20,405 nucleotides of DNA from a virus: positions 1 to 20,405 of the IMG/VR virus record IMGVR_UViG_3300042691_009564; one strand, written 5' to 3'. A program made the translations under genes and the position numbers. Positions 10,963 through 18,384 of this stretch are shown in pieces (position 1 is the first letter of the stretch; each line of letters opens with the position of its first letter). The notes below the pieces were generated by a model. The model worked only from the letters and a program-made list of their open reading frames with translations, was not told the origin of the DNA and did not search any database.

Positions 10963-12406
10963 GCGTGAGAAGGAAGCAGCCGACCTTCTCTCCACCACCA
11001 GCCAACAACAGCCCAACTTCTTTCTGCTGTTCTTGAAGAAGTACAAAGATGACCCCGCCGGGTTCGTGCGCGACATTCTCAGAACCAAGCCAGACCCGTG
11101 GCAAGTCAAGTTCCTCGAGGCCATCCGCGACGGCCACCGCCGTATCTCAGTTCGTTCAGGCCACGGTGTAGGGAAATCGACAGCCGCAAGCTGGGCCATG
11201 CTTCACTATTTCTTGACGCGCTACCCGGTGAAGGTGGTTGTCACTGCGCCGACATCAGCACAGTTGTTCGATGCGATGTTCGCAGAACTGAAGCGATGGG
11301 TTAACGAACTACCTGATGTTCTGAAAACCCTGATCGAAGTTAAAGCAGATCGTATCGAACTGAAAGCAGCAGCCAGTGAAGCCTTTATCTCCGCGAGAAC
11401 GTCGCGCGCCGAAACGCCAGAAGCACTCCAAGGTATCCACGCCGATAACGTATTGCTTGTGGCCGACGAAGCCTCGGGTATTCCAGAAAGTGTCTACGAG
11501 GCAGCCTCCGGTTCTATGTCGGGACATAACGCTACGACGCTCCTACTCGGGAACCCAACGCGGAACAGCGGTCTATTTTACGATACCCACAATCGCCTTA
11601 AAGGAGAATGGAAGACATTCCACGTTAGTTGCGTTGACAGCCCGCGTGTCTCAGAGGCTTTCGTTAAGGAAATGCAACTACGGTACGGCGAGGACAGTCC
11701 GGCGTATCATGTACGCGTTCTCGGGAACTTTCCGCCCCGCGAAGAAGATACCGTCATTCCCGTCGAGTTGATCGACAGCGCCATGAACCGCGAGATCAAG
11801 ATCGCCAAGGGAACGAAGTGCGTCTGGGGTCTGGACGTGGCCCGTATGGGTTCGGATGCTAGTGCGCTCGCCAAACGCAAGGGGCCGGTTGTCGAAGAGA
11901 TACAGACTTGGAAAGGTCTGGACTTGATGCAGTTGACCGGGGCCGTGGTTGCCGAGTTTGAGGCGCTGCCGCCTTCGGAACAACCTGTCGAGATATTAGT
12001 TGATAGTATCGGGCTGGGGGCGGGCGTGTTGGACCGTCTGCGCGAATTGGGCTTACCGGCTCGTGGGATCAACGTCGCGGAAAGCCCGGCGCTCAAAGGA
12101 ACCTACGCCAACCTGAGGGCCGAACTCTGGTTCAAGTGCAAGGCGTGGCTGGCGAACCGCGACGTTAAAATCCCGAAGGATGAACAGTTGTTTGCCGAAT
12201 TGGCATCGCCTCGTTACTCTTTTACGTCATCGGGCAAGATGCAAGTGGAGAGCAAGGAAAGCATGAAGAAACGTGGCCTTCCTTCGCCGGACAAAGCGGA
12301 TGCGCTTTGCCTCTGCTTGGCGACGGACCTGTCAACTATAATGCACGGCTATTCTATGGCGAATAAGTCCGGTCCATTGCGCCGAAATATACGCGGAGTT
12401 GTTTGA
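10943..12406 (+). CDS. Terminase large subunit (packaging ATPase/nuclease)
   Basis: A 487-residue motor protein. The ATPase domain has Walker A SGHGVGKST at 72-80, Walker B LLVADEAS at 171-178 with catalytic E176, and the coupling motif LLLGNPTR at 200-207. The nuclease domain has the three acidic positions of the RNase H-like fold: D298 in WGLDVARMGSD, D354 in ILVDSIGLGAG, and D450/D453 in SPDKADAL. It would dock on the portal, pump DNA into proheads and cut the concatemer. The ATG at 10943 lies inside the recombinase gene after AAGGGAG, showing coupling. The small subunit is encoded on the other strand. The stop codon is part of the -35 of the following promoter. Confidence 0.95.
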   Translation: MSSQPTKREKEAADLLSTTSQQQPNFFLLFLKKYKDDPAGFVRDILRTKPDPWQVKFLEAIRDGHRRISVRSGHGVGKSTAASWAMLHYFLTRYPVKVVVTAPTSAQLFDAMFAELKRWVNELPDVLKTLIEVKADRIELKAAASEAFISARTSRAETPEALQGIHADNVLLVADEASGIPESVYEAASGSMSGHNATTLLLGNPTRNSGLFYDTHNRLKGEWKTFHVSCVDSPRVSEAFVKEMQLRYGEDSPAYHVRVLGNFPPREEDTVIPVELIDSAMNREIKIAKGTKCVWGLDVARMGSDASALAKRKGPVVEEIQTWKGLDLMQLTGAVVAEFEALPPSEQPVEILVDSIGLGAGVLDRLRELGLPARGINVAESPALKGTYANLRAELWFKCKAWLANRDVKIPKDEQLFAELASPRYSFTSSGKMQVESKESMKKRGLPSPDKADALCLCLATDLSTIMHGYSMANKSGPLRRNIRGVV

Positions 12407-12429
12407 CAAATATCATATAAAAATATAAT
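12403..12429 (+). promoter_or_regulatory. Consensus promoter at the end of terL
   Basis: TTGACA (12403-12408) and TATAAT (12424-12429) are both perfect sigma-70 hexamers, separated by 15 bases, which is shorter than the usual 16-18. The -35 overlaps the terL stop codon. The predicted start is about 12436, the first base of a GC-rich hairpin, suggesting it drives a structured RNA. Confidence 0.5.
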
Positions 12430-12435
12430 TATTAG

Positions 12436-12549
12436 TTGACCGGTGGGTTCTCCTCTCCCTCCCTGCCGGTCAACCCAACTGGGTGGCGAGGTTAAACCGG
12501 TAATAGCGTCTTGGCGCAACTGTCAGGAGTGCCGCTGCCCAACTTTTTT
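12436..12549 (+). ncRNA. Candidate structured small RNA between terL and the HNH gene
   Basis: Immediately downstream of a consensus promoter, GTTGACCGG (12435-12443) pairs perfectly with CCGGTCAAC (12466-12474) around a pyrimidine-rich loop containing CTCCTCTCC, which is complementary to Shine-Dalgarno sequences. Further on, TGGGTGGCG (12480-12488) pairs with CGCTGCCCA (12533-12541) with two G-U pairs, enclosing a smaller GGCGC/GTGCC stem, and six T residues follow at 12544-12549 as in an intrinsic terminator. No reading frame of note lies here. The combination of promoter, two main stems and T-run predicts an RNA of about 110 bases. It could instead be a leader of the downstream genes. Confidence 0.38.
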
Positions 12550-12576
12550 GCATTATACGAAAGATTAGGGTATAGT
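12548..12576 (+). promoter_or_regulatory. Promoter for the HNH and structural operon
   Basis: TTGCAT (12548-12553), a 17-base spacer and TATAGT (12571-12576) make a good sigma-70-type promoter 23 bases before the HNH start codon. Its -35 shares bases with the T-run that ends the candidate small RNA. The leader would be only about 15-20 bases. Confidence 0.5.
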
Positions 12577-12603
12577 TATCCACAGATGAGGGTTCTCTGT
12601 GGA
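12576..12603 (+). promoter_or_regulatory. DnaA-box match and start-codon hairpin
   Basis: TTATCCACA (12576-12584) matches the consensus high-affinity DnaA box exactly and directly abuts the -10. It overlaps a perfect 8-bp inverted repeat TCCACAGA (12579-12586) / TCTGTGGA (12596-12603). In the RNA the GTG start codon is in the stem and the GAGGG ribosome site is in the 9-base loop. Depending on the exact transcription start, the stem may be incomplete. Confidence 0.4.
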
Positions 12604-13021
12604 AACAAAAACGTGTCGCCAATGCGGCGAGACTAAAGCCATAGATAAGTTTTACCGTGGTCGCGGTAAATGCAAGGCGTGTCAGTTAGACATACAGCGC
12701 GCCTATCGTTCTCGCACGCCGGGGTTCCACCGCAAACATAACTTGCGCCAACGCTACGGCCTGAGTTACGACGACTTCCAATCTATCCTCCACGCGCAAA
12801 ATTACTCTTGCGCTATTTGTGAGGTGGAAATCTCTCATGGATTAGAGTATAGAACAAACAGATCAGTGGCCGTGGACCATAACCATGACACGGGTGAAGT
12901 GCGCGGCATACTTTGTTCGAAGTGCAATTTGATGTTGGGCCACGCCCGCGAGAGTACCGAAATTCTTTATAAGAGCATTGTGTACTTGAGCGAACGTGGA
13001 ACTTACGAACCGAAGAAGTGA
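12599..13021 (+). CDS. Endonuclease VII-like HNH nuclease
   Basis: A 140-residue nuclease of the recombination endonuclease VII type. The N terminus has a zinc knuckle-like C6-x2-C9...C25-x2-C28 with the KxFYRGRGKCKAC pattern. The catalytic part has RYGLSYDDFQSILHAQNYSC, the CAIC pair (C71, C74), VDHNHDTGEVRG (93-97 as D-H-N-H-D) and CSKCNLMLG (C106, C109). Such enzymes cut branched DNA or serve as packaging or mobile HNH nucleases; a position just after terL favours resolving branches before packaging. The start is GTG at 12599, preceded by GAGGG, inside a hairpin. Confidence 0.88.
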   Translation: METKTCRQCGETKAIDKFYRGRGKCKACQLDIQRAYRSRTPGFHRKHNLRQRYGLSYDDFQSILHAQNYSCAICEVEISHGLEYRTNRSVAVDHNHDTGEVRGILCSKCNLMLGHARESTEILYKSIVYLSERGTYEPKK

Positions 13022-13318
13022 ATGTTGATGGTTGCTAAGCGATACCAAAATCCTAAAGGCGGCCTCAATGAAGCGGGGCGGAAGCACTTTAAGAAAACCG
13101 AAGGGGCCAACTTGAAGTCCCCGGTTAAATCTGGCGACAATCCTCGGAGGGCGTCATTCTTAGCGCGTATGGGCAATATGCCGGGTCCAGAGAGGGATGA
13201 GAAGGGAAGACCAACCCGCCTCCTCCTATCGTTGCAAGCGTGGGGTGCGTCATCAAAAGCAGACGCGAAATCCAAAGCCAAAGCCATCTCCGCTCGAAAT
13301 AAAGGAAAATCCAAATGA
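13022..13318 (+). CDS. DUF6321-like basic protein, 98 aa
   Basis: Contains FLARMGNMPGPERDEKGRPT followed by RLLLSLQAWGASSKADAKSK, the pattern I associate with DUF6321 phage proteins. It is very basic and glycine-rich, suggesting nucleic acid or virion contact, but the role is not known. The frame starts right after the HNH stop; ATG 13022 or ATG 13028 could be used, and neither has a strong ribosome site beyond GAAGAAG, so translational coupling is likely. Confidence 0.8.
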   Translation: MLMVAKRYQNPKGGLNEAGRKHFKKTEGANLKSPVKSGDNPRRASFLARMGNMPGPERDEKGRPTRLLLSLQAWGASSKADAKSKAKAISARNKGKSK

Positions 13319-13467
13319 AGATGGGCCTTTATGCGAATATTGCAGCAAAGAGGGCAAGGATCAAGGCTGGCTCTGGCGAGACGATGCGAAAGCCGGGAAT
13401 GAAGGGTGCGCCAACTGCGGCGGCTTTTAAGGCTGCTGCTAAGACCGCAAAGGGTAAGAAGAAATGA
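13315..13467 (+). CDS. Small basic conserved phage protein, 50 aa
   Basis: ATG 13315 overlaps the previous stop as ATGA, with AAAGGA upstream. The product begins MKMGLYANIAAKRARIKAGS and continues GETMRKPGMKGAPTAAAFK, ending KTAKGKKK. This MGLYANI...RIKAGSGE.MRKPG.KGAPTA pattern recurs in many phage genomes next to portal and terminase genes, though no function is assigned. The gene was missed by a length cutoff but its sequence pattern is distinctive. Confidence 0.85.
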   Translation: MKMGLYANIAAKRARIKAGSGETMRKPGMKGAPTAAAFKAAAKTAKGKKK

Positions 13468-13625
13468 AGAAGCCAACCAAGATGCAAAAGAAGGTGGGCA
13501 AAGTCATGGGCGAATTTAAGTCCGGTACTTTGCACAGCGGCAAGGGCGGCCCCGTCGTAAAGAGCAAGAAGCAAGCGATTGCTATTGCTTTGTCTGAAGG
13601 CCGGAAGGCGTCGAAGAAGAAGTAA
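13464..13625 (+). CDS. DUF6496-like basic protein, 53 aa
   Basis: ATG 13464 overlaps the previous stop as ATGA. The product contains VGKVMGEFKSGTLHSGKGG and VVKSKKQAIAIALSEGRK, the pattern I associate with DUF6496 (KVMxEFKxGxLxSG...V.xRKQAIAIALSEA). The family is common in phages and some bacteria; its function is unknown. It is extremely Lys-rich, consistent with DNA or RNA contact. Confidence 0.85.
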   Translation: MKKPTKMQKKVGKVMGEFKSGTLHSGKGGPVVKSKKQAIAIALSEGRKASKKK

Positions 13626-13909
13626 TGCAAACTCAGGATTACATGGGCCGCAATCAGCTTCTTCAGCGCCTGACTGCACAAGTCGGCGACGAAGGGCTTG
13701 CGCGCTCGATCCTGATTAAGCGCGGCCACATGACGCCAGAAGGTAAACTTACTGCAGCCGGTAAGGCGCGCAGCATGATGACCGCAGAAGAACGCGCCGT
13801 TGACCGGGCGGTGCAGCGCACCGGGCGCTCTCATTCTGAATTTAAGTATGATCCACAAACTAATCGCGCTACATTAAAACCCGCACGCCGGTCTGGAAGC
13901 AGGAAGTAA
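13625..13909 (+). CDS. Small conserved phage protein, 94 aa
   Basis: ATG 13625 overlaps the previous TAA as TAATG. The protein starts MQTQDYMGRNQLLQRLTAQV and contains GLARSILIKRGHM, MTPEGKLTAAGKARSMMTAE and a basic C terminus (PARRSGSRK). Proteins of this look sit between small basic genes and the portal in related phages as I recall; the function is unknown. It ends 2 bases before the portal start. Confidence 0.75.
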   Translation: MQTQDYMGRNQLLQRLTAQVGDEGLARSILIKRGHMTPEGKLTAAGKARSMMTAEERAVDRAVQRTGRSHSEFKYDPQTNRATLKPARRSGSRK

Positions 13910-13911
13910 CT

Positions 13912-16284
13912 ATGGCATATCGTAAAAACCGCAAGCCGACAGACGCCGAGATGAAGGCCAACAAGGCGTTCTATCAGGACACGGGCGTCGATAACTCGAA
14001 CACCGAAAGCAATGACGGTGGCGACGATATGTCGAAAGAAACTGAGTTCGAACTGGCCGATGGGACCGAAGTCTCCATTGAAGAGCCGGAGATGGAAGAT
14101 GAACAGGTCGAAGAGCCTGTTACCGAAGAAGAACTTGAGAACATTGTCCGCGCTGAGATCACAGACGCCGAAGAATATATCGACGATGTTATCTCGCCTG
14201 AGCGCGCAATGGCCGGGCAGTACTACAAGGGCGAACCTTTTGGGAATGAAGAAGAAGGTCGCTCTCAAGTCGTGTCGATGGACGTGCGCGATACCGTGCA
14301 GGCCATCATGCCGTCAATTATGCGCGTATTCTTCGCCGCACAAAACGTCGTTGAATACGCACCCAACGGACCCGATGACGTAGCAAACGCCGAGCAGGCG
14401 ACGGATTATGTAAACTACTGTTTGACACGCGACAACAACCTGTTCGTCGAAGCCTATTCGACGTTTAAGGATGCGCTGATCCGTAAGAACGGCATCATGA
14501 AAGTCTGGTGGGAAGAAGACGAAACCGTCGAAAGCCACGAGTTCAGCGGCCTCGATGAAGCGGCATTCTCTGTTCTTCAGTCCGATCCAGAAGTCGAAGT
14601 TAAGGACGTAGAGATTTCCTACGGCCAGACTACCGTCATGACGCCGGAAGGCATGATGACGCAGGACACACCACCAACTTACGAATGCACGGTGCTGCGT
14701 CGTAAGAAGACTGGCCGCCTTCGTGTTCAGTCCGTCCCGCCGGAAGAGTTCCTGATTGACCGTCGTGCGCGCTCGATTGAGACAGCCGAGTTTGTAGCCC
14801 ATCGGCGCTACGTCACGGTATCTGATCTTGTGGCTATGGGTTACGACTTTGATGAAGTCGAAAACCTTGGCTTTGAAACGCAAGACGATTTTGGCGGCAA
14901 CGAAGAAACCTTTGACCGGAACCCGCAAGCCACGATCCAGATCACAGGCCGGACGGACGTTCCGTCACGCAAGGTTCTGTACATCGAAGGCTATCTCTAC
15001 GCCGACATGAATGGCGACGGCATTGCAGAACTTTGCCGCGTTTGTGTTGCTGGTAGCGCGAATAAACTGCTCCACTGGGAAGCCTGCGACTTTATTCCGT
15101 TTGTAGACTTCTGCCCCGATCCCGAACCGCATACCTTCTTCGGTATGTCGGTGGCCGACGTGACGATGGATATTCAGCTTATCAAGTCGAATATCATGCG
15201 TAACACGCTCGACAGCTTGGCGCAGGCGATCCACCCGCGCACAGGTGTTGTCGAAGGCCAAGTCAACATCGAAGACGTGATGAACACCGAAGTCGGTGGC
15301 ATCATCCGTATGCGCGCACCGGGTATGGTGCAGCCGTTTGCTATGCCGTTTGTCGGCCAAGCTGCGTTCCCGATGTTGCAGTACATGGACGAAGTTAAGG
15401 AAAACCGCACAGGTATTTCCAAGGCGGCCAACGGCCTCGATGCAAATGCGCTTCAGTCTTCGACCCGTGCCGCTGTTGCAGCAACCATCACCGCCGCGCA
15501 ACAGCACATCGAATTGATCTGCCGTATCTTCGCTGAAACGGGCATGAAGGGTCTGTTCAAGAAGTCGCTGCAACTCATCACGAAGAACCAAGATGCTCCG
15601 CGCATGGTGCGTCTGCGCAATAAGTTCGTGCCGATTGATCCTCGCGTGTGGGACGCGAATATGGACGTGATTGTCAACGTCGCAATTGGCGTCGGCAGCA
15701 ACGAAGAGAAGATGGCGTTCTTGGGCCAGATCGCGCAGAAGCAAGAAGCCCTTATGCAGATGGGCGCGCCTCTTGCTACGATGCAGAACTACTACAATAC
15801 GCTGGCGCAGATGATGGCGCTGGCGGGCTACAAAGACCCGTCGGTCTTCTTCAATGATCCGTCGATGATGCCGCCGCCGCCTCCGCCCGCACCGCCCGGC
15901 CCAACGCCGGAAGAGATGCTGGCGCAAGTTCAGATGGAAGCTATCCGTGCTGACATCCAGAAGAAGGCAGCCGAACTTGAATTGCAGCGCGAAGAGATGC
16001 TGCGCAAGGATGACCGTGAGCGTGACAAGCTGGACGCTGACCTTATGATTAAGGCAGCCGAGATTGAAGCGAAGTACGGCGCTCAGGTCAACACGGCCAA
16101 CATCGAAGCCTTGATGCAGCGTGACCGCGAACTTGTCCGCCAGACCGGCGAACTTGAGCGCGCTGTGATGCAGGCACAAGCGCAGGCCGCGCAATCCGCA
16201 ACGGCCCCGGCTCCCCAGCCGATGCCGATGGAAGTCCCGCCTGAAATGATGCAGCCCGAAATGCCCCCTGAAGGAATGATGTAA
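13912..16284 (+). CDS. Portal protein
   Basis: A 790-residue portal, the dodecameric ring through which TerL pumps DNA. Recognisable core segments are YKGEPFGNEEEGRSQVVSMD and VRDTVQAIMPSIMRVFF (105-141), VPPEEFLIDRRARS (275-288) and MDIQLIKSNIMRNTLDSLAQ (419-438). An EF-hand-like loop DMNGDGIAEL is at 365-374. The N terminus (35-80) is acidic. After about 650 there is a proline run (654-663), a long predicted coiled coil (666-760) and a Met/Pro-rich tail, an extension beyond the usual core. AGGAAG precedes the ATG. It follows the small basic genes and precedes the virion protein gene with TAATG overlap. Confidence 0.93.
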   Translation: MAYRKNRKPTDAEMKANKAFYQDTGVDNSNTESNDGGDDMSKETEFELADGTEVSIEEPEMEDEQVEEPVTEEELENIVRAEITDAEEYIDDVISPERAMAGQYYKGEPFGNEEEGRSQVVSMDVRDTVQAIMPSIMRVFFAAQNVVEYAPNGPDDVANAEQATDYVNYCLTRDNNLFVEAYSTFKDALIRKNGIMKVWWEEDETVESHEFSGLDEAAFSVLQSDPEVEVKDVEISYGQTTVMTPEGMMTQDTPPTYECTVLRRKKTGRLRVQSVPPEEFLIDRRARSIETAEFVAHRRYVTVSDLVAMGYDFDEVENLGFETQDDFGGNEETFDRNPQATIQITGRTDVPSRKVLYIEGYLYADMNGDGIAELCRVCVAGSANKLLHWEACDFIPFVDFCPDPEPHTFFGMSVADVTMDIQLIKSNIMRNTLDSLAQAIHPRTGVVEGQVNIEDVMNTEVGGIIRMRAPGMVQPFAMPFVGQAAFPMLQYMDEVKENRTGISKAANGLDANALQSSTRAAVAATITAAQQHIELICRIFAETGMKGLFKKSLQLITKNQDAPRMVRLRNKFVPIDPRVWDANMDVIVNVAIGVGSNEEKMAFLGQIAQKQEALMQMGAPLATMQNYYNTLAQMMALAGYKDPSVFFNDPSMMPPPPPPAPPGPTPEEMLAQVQMEAIRADIQKKAAELELQREEMLRKDDRERDKLDADLMIKAAEIEAKYGAQVNTANIEALMQRDRELVRQTGELERAVMQAQAQAAQSATAPAPQPMPMEVPPEMMQPEMPPEGMM

Positions 16285-18383
16285 TGGCCGAAGATATTGG
16301 TATCCTTTCTGGTCTAACGCCCCGCGAAGACTACGTTCCCAATCTTCAAAGCGTGTACGGCGATATTATCCAGAACGCCGCTGATTATCAGTATTTTACG
16401 GCTCCGCTGTCCAATCAGGGTCGTACAACTGCGGCATATGGCGGGCAGAACAATATTGTTGTTGCACCAGATACGCCAGTCCGCGTTGTCAATAACGCAA
16501 CGGGCGAGGTTGTTTATTCCGGCGTTGGGTATGAAGGCGCACAGGGTGCTATTGATGCAGCGAACGCATTGTCGGCCTCTACGGGCAAGAAGGCAAACTG
16601 GGATATTCAGGTTGCGGGCCCCACCATGCAGGGCTTCCAAAGCGTTTCTACGGATCGCCCGGATACCAGCGCCCTTGACGTGGCCGCTAAAGTTGCAGGA
16701 ACTGCGCTTCCAATTGCGGTAGGTTTCATTCCCGGCTTCGGCCAGCTTGCCACCGGACTTCAAATTGCGGCAGGTGCCGGTGCCGGTGCCGCTGGCGCAG
16801 GTTTACGCGGCGACAACATCCTCAAAGGCGCTATCATGGGCGGCTTGTCGTCTGCGGGCGGAACACTTGTCGGCGATGCTTTGCGAAGCGGTACAAATCT
16901 TGGCGCGAATGCTGCACGCGCAATCGGTACTGGGATCGGTACTACGGCAGGGGGCGTCGTAACCGGACAGGGACTTGAGAACGCACTTCTTAGCGGTGTG
17001 GCATCCGGCGGTCTATCATACCTCGGCGGTGAAGCGTTCGGTAAGCGTGGCGGGACCACCACCGGCGACGCTGGAAGCATTGGCAGTAGTGGTGTAGAAT
17101 TGGGTGACTTTGTTGTCACGGCGGGCATTCCGCGCTTCAGTGGCGGGGTCTTTACGCCCAGCTTTGGTGACAGGGCGCAGATGGGTGGCGATCAGGCCGA
17201 CCCGTATGGAACCGGTATTTTTTCCGCAGGGCCGACGGTTGACGACAGTTTGGTTGTTACTGGTTCCCGCGGCCCGACAACTGGCTCTTCGTCTGTCAAT
17301 GTTACGCCGGGTACATCTGGCCTTACAAAAGATGAACTCGTTGTTACAGGTGATCGCGCTCCGACAACTGGATCGACAACCGTCAATGTTACGCCGGGCG
17401 CGTCGGGCACAACACCCGGTGAAATCGTGGTAACTGGTGACAAGACCGACCCAAAATTAACAGGCACCTCGCTCACGCCAACAAACCTTCTCGACCAAAT
17501 CACAGACGAGCAGGTTAGAAAAGATCTTGAAAAGGGAAAGGCCGACGACAAGGACAAAAAAGTAACCGACACAATAAGCGACGCGATTAAATACGCGGGC
17601 ACTGCCGGTACTATTTATGATTTGATTAATCGCCTGCTTGGCGGGGGCGGCGATGGAACTGTGCCCGGTATGCCATACACTTCACCGTTTGGCCCCGGCA
17701 CCGGTTTGGGTACGGGTTTTGCGGCACGCACGCAGATCAACCCGAACATTGCGGACTATGAACGGTACGGCTTCGGTCCCGAAGCGATGTTCTTCTCCGC
17801 AGGCCAAGCAAATCCCGGCGCGGTTGCGGCCCCCACGACAACCACAACTACCGGCACAACCACCGGCACAACCACAGGGCGGACGGGCGTTATCTCTCAG
17901 CCGAGAATGACGAACACTACCAATGACGAGGTTATTGTGCCCGGCACAACTACCGCCCCGACCTTGTTGCCGAACATGGTGAGTTCGCTTGGGCCGACGG
18001 CAACATCCGCGCAAATTGAAGGCGCGCTTGCCAACGCCAAGACTGCGCAGGAAGCAACGAAGATCAATCCGGGTACAGTCTACTATAATATCGACACGGC
18101 CACAGCAGACGCTCTTGGTGATCGCGGTTTGATTGGCGATGTAATGTCGATCCAGCAATTGCAACAAGCAATGGCCGCACGGGAACTTACCGACCCCAAT
18201 AAGTTTGCGACGAACCTGTTCCAACAGATCGGCGAACAGTATAACAAGGGCGTGCTTAACATCGACCAAGCCCGTGCAATCCAACAGCAAATTCAGCAGG
18301 AACAAGCGCGTACCGGCGCAAGCACGCAGAATATGCAGAACATCTTCAACACTGCAATGCAGCAATATAAGCCGCTGATCTAA
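16284..18383 (+). CDS. Large low-complexity virion-like protein, 699 aa
   Basis: Starts in TAATG with the portal stop. Residues about 130-250 are rich in Ala and Gly with hydrophobic stretches (LPIAVGFIPGFGQLATGLQ, AAGAGAGAAGAGL), resembling membrane-active segments of ejection proteins. Residues 270-390 contain VVTG repeats. A charged helix follows (405-430), then a Gly-rich patch, a Thr/Gly run (518-532) and a Gln-rich helical C terminus (620-690). I recognise no named family. Location between portal and scaffold, length and composition suggest an internal or ejected virion protein; this is inferred and no enzymatic motif is visible. Confidence 0.7.
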   Translation: MAEDIGILSGLTPREDYVPNLQSVYGDIIQNAADYQYFTAPLSNQGRTTAAYGGQNNIVVAPDTPVRVVNNATGEVVYSGVGYEGAQGAIDAANALSASTGKKANWDIQVAGPTMQGFQSVSTDRPDTSALDVAAKVAGTALPIAVGFIPGFGQLATGLQIAAGAGAGAAGAGLRGDNILKGAIMGGLSSAGGTLVGDALRSGTNLGANAARAIGTGIGTTAGGVVTGQGLENALLSGVASGGLSYLGGEAFGKRGGTTTGDAGSIGSSGVELGDFVVTAGIPRFSGGVFTPSFGDRAQMGGDQADPYGTGIFSAGPTVDDSLVVTGSRGPTTGSSSVNVTPGTSGLTKDELVVTGDRAPTTGSTTVNVTPGASGTTPGEIVVTGDKTDPKLTGTSLTPTNLLDQITDEQVRKDLEKGKADDKDKKVTDTISDAIKYAGTAGTIYDLINRLLGGGGDGTVPGMPYTSPFGPGTGLGTGFAARTQINPNIADYERYGFGPEAMFFSAGQANPGAVAAPTTTTTTGTTTGTTTGRTGVISQPRMTNTTNDEVIVPGTTTAPTLLPNMVSSLGPTATSAQIEGALANAKTAQEATKINPGTVYYNIDTATADALGDRGLIGDVMSIQQLQQAMAARELTDPNKFATNLFQQIGEQYNKGVLNIDQARAIQQQIQQEQARTGASTQNMQNIFNTAMQQYKPLI
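17241..17453 (+). repeat. Tandem VVTG coding repeats
   Basis: Two adjacent units of about 30 residues share the plan (D/E)-LVVTG-(S/D)-R-x-PTTGS-x-x-VNVTPG-x-SG (residues 320-349 and 350-378). A partial third, GEIVVTGDK, follows (379-387), and a degenerate copy GDFVVTAG lies upstream near 274. The DNA copies have diverged at many third positions, so this is not a very recent expansion. The repeats could form an extended beta or spacer structure. Confidence 0.75.
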
Positions 18384-18384
18384 T

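Noticed and set aside
10459-11199. 246-aa minus-strand frame opposite the recombinase and terL
   Set aside because: Antisense to two strongly supported genes, no start signals.
13197-13430. 77-aa frame with a CEYCSKEGK...CANC zinc-finger look
   Set aside because: Overlaps the DUF6321-like gene and the distinctive 50-aa gene in another frame; the Cys pattern appears fortuitous.
14965-16194. 409-aa open frame antisense to the portal gene
   Set aside because: Mirror frame of a well-supported portal gene; no ribosome site and no recognisable protein pattern, His/Arg-rich as expected from a shadow.
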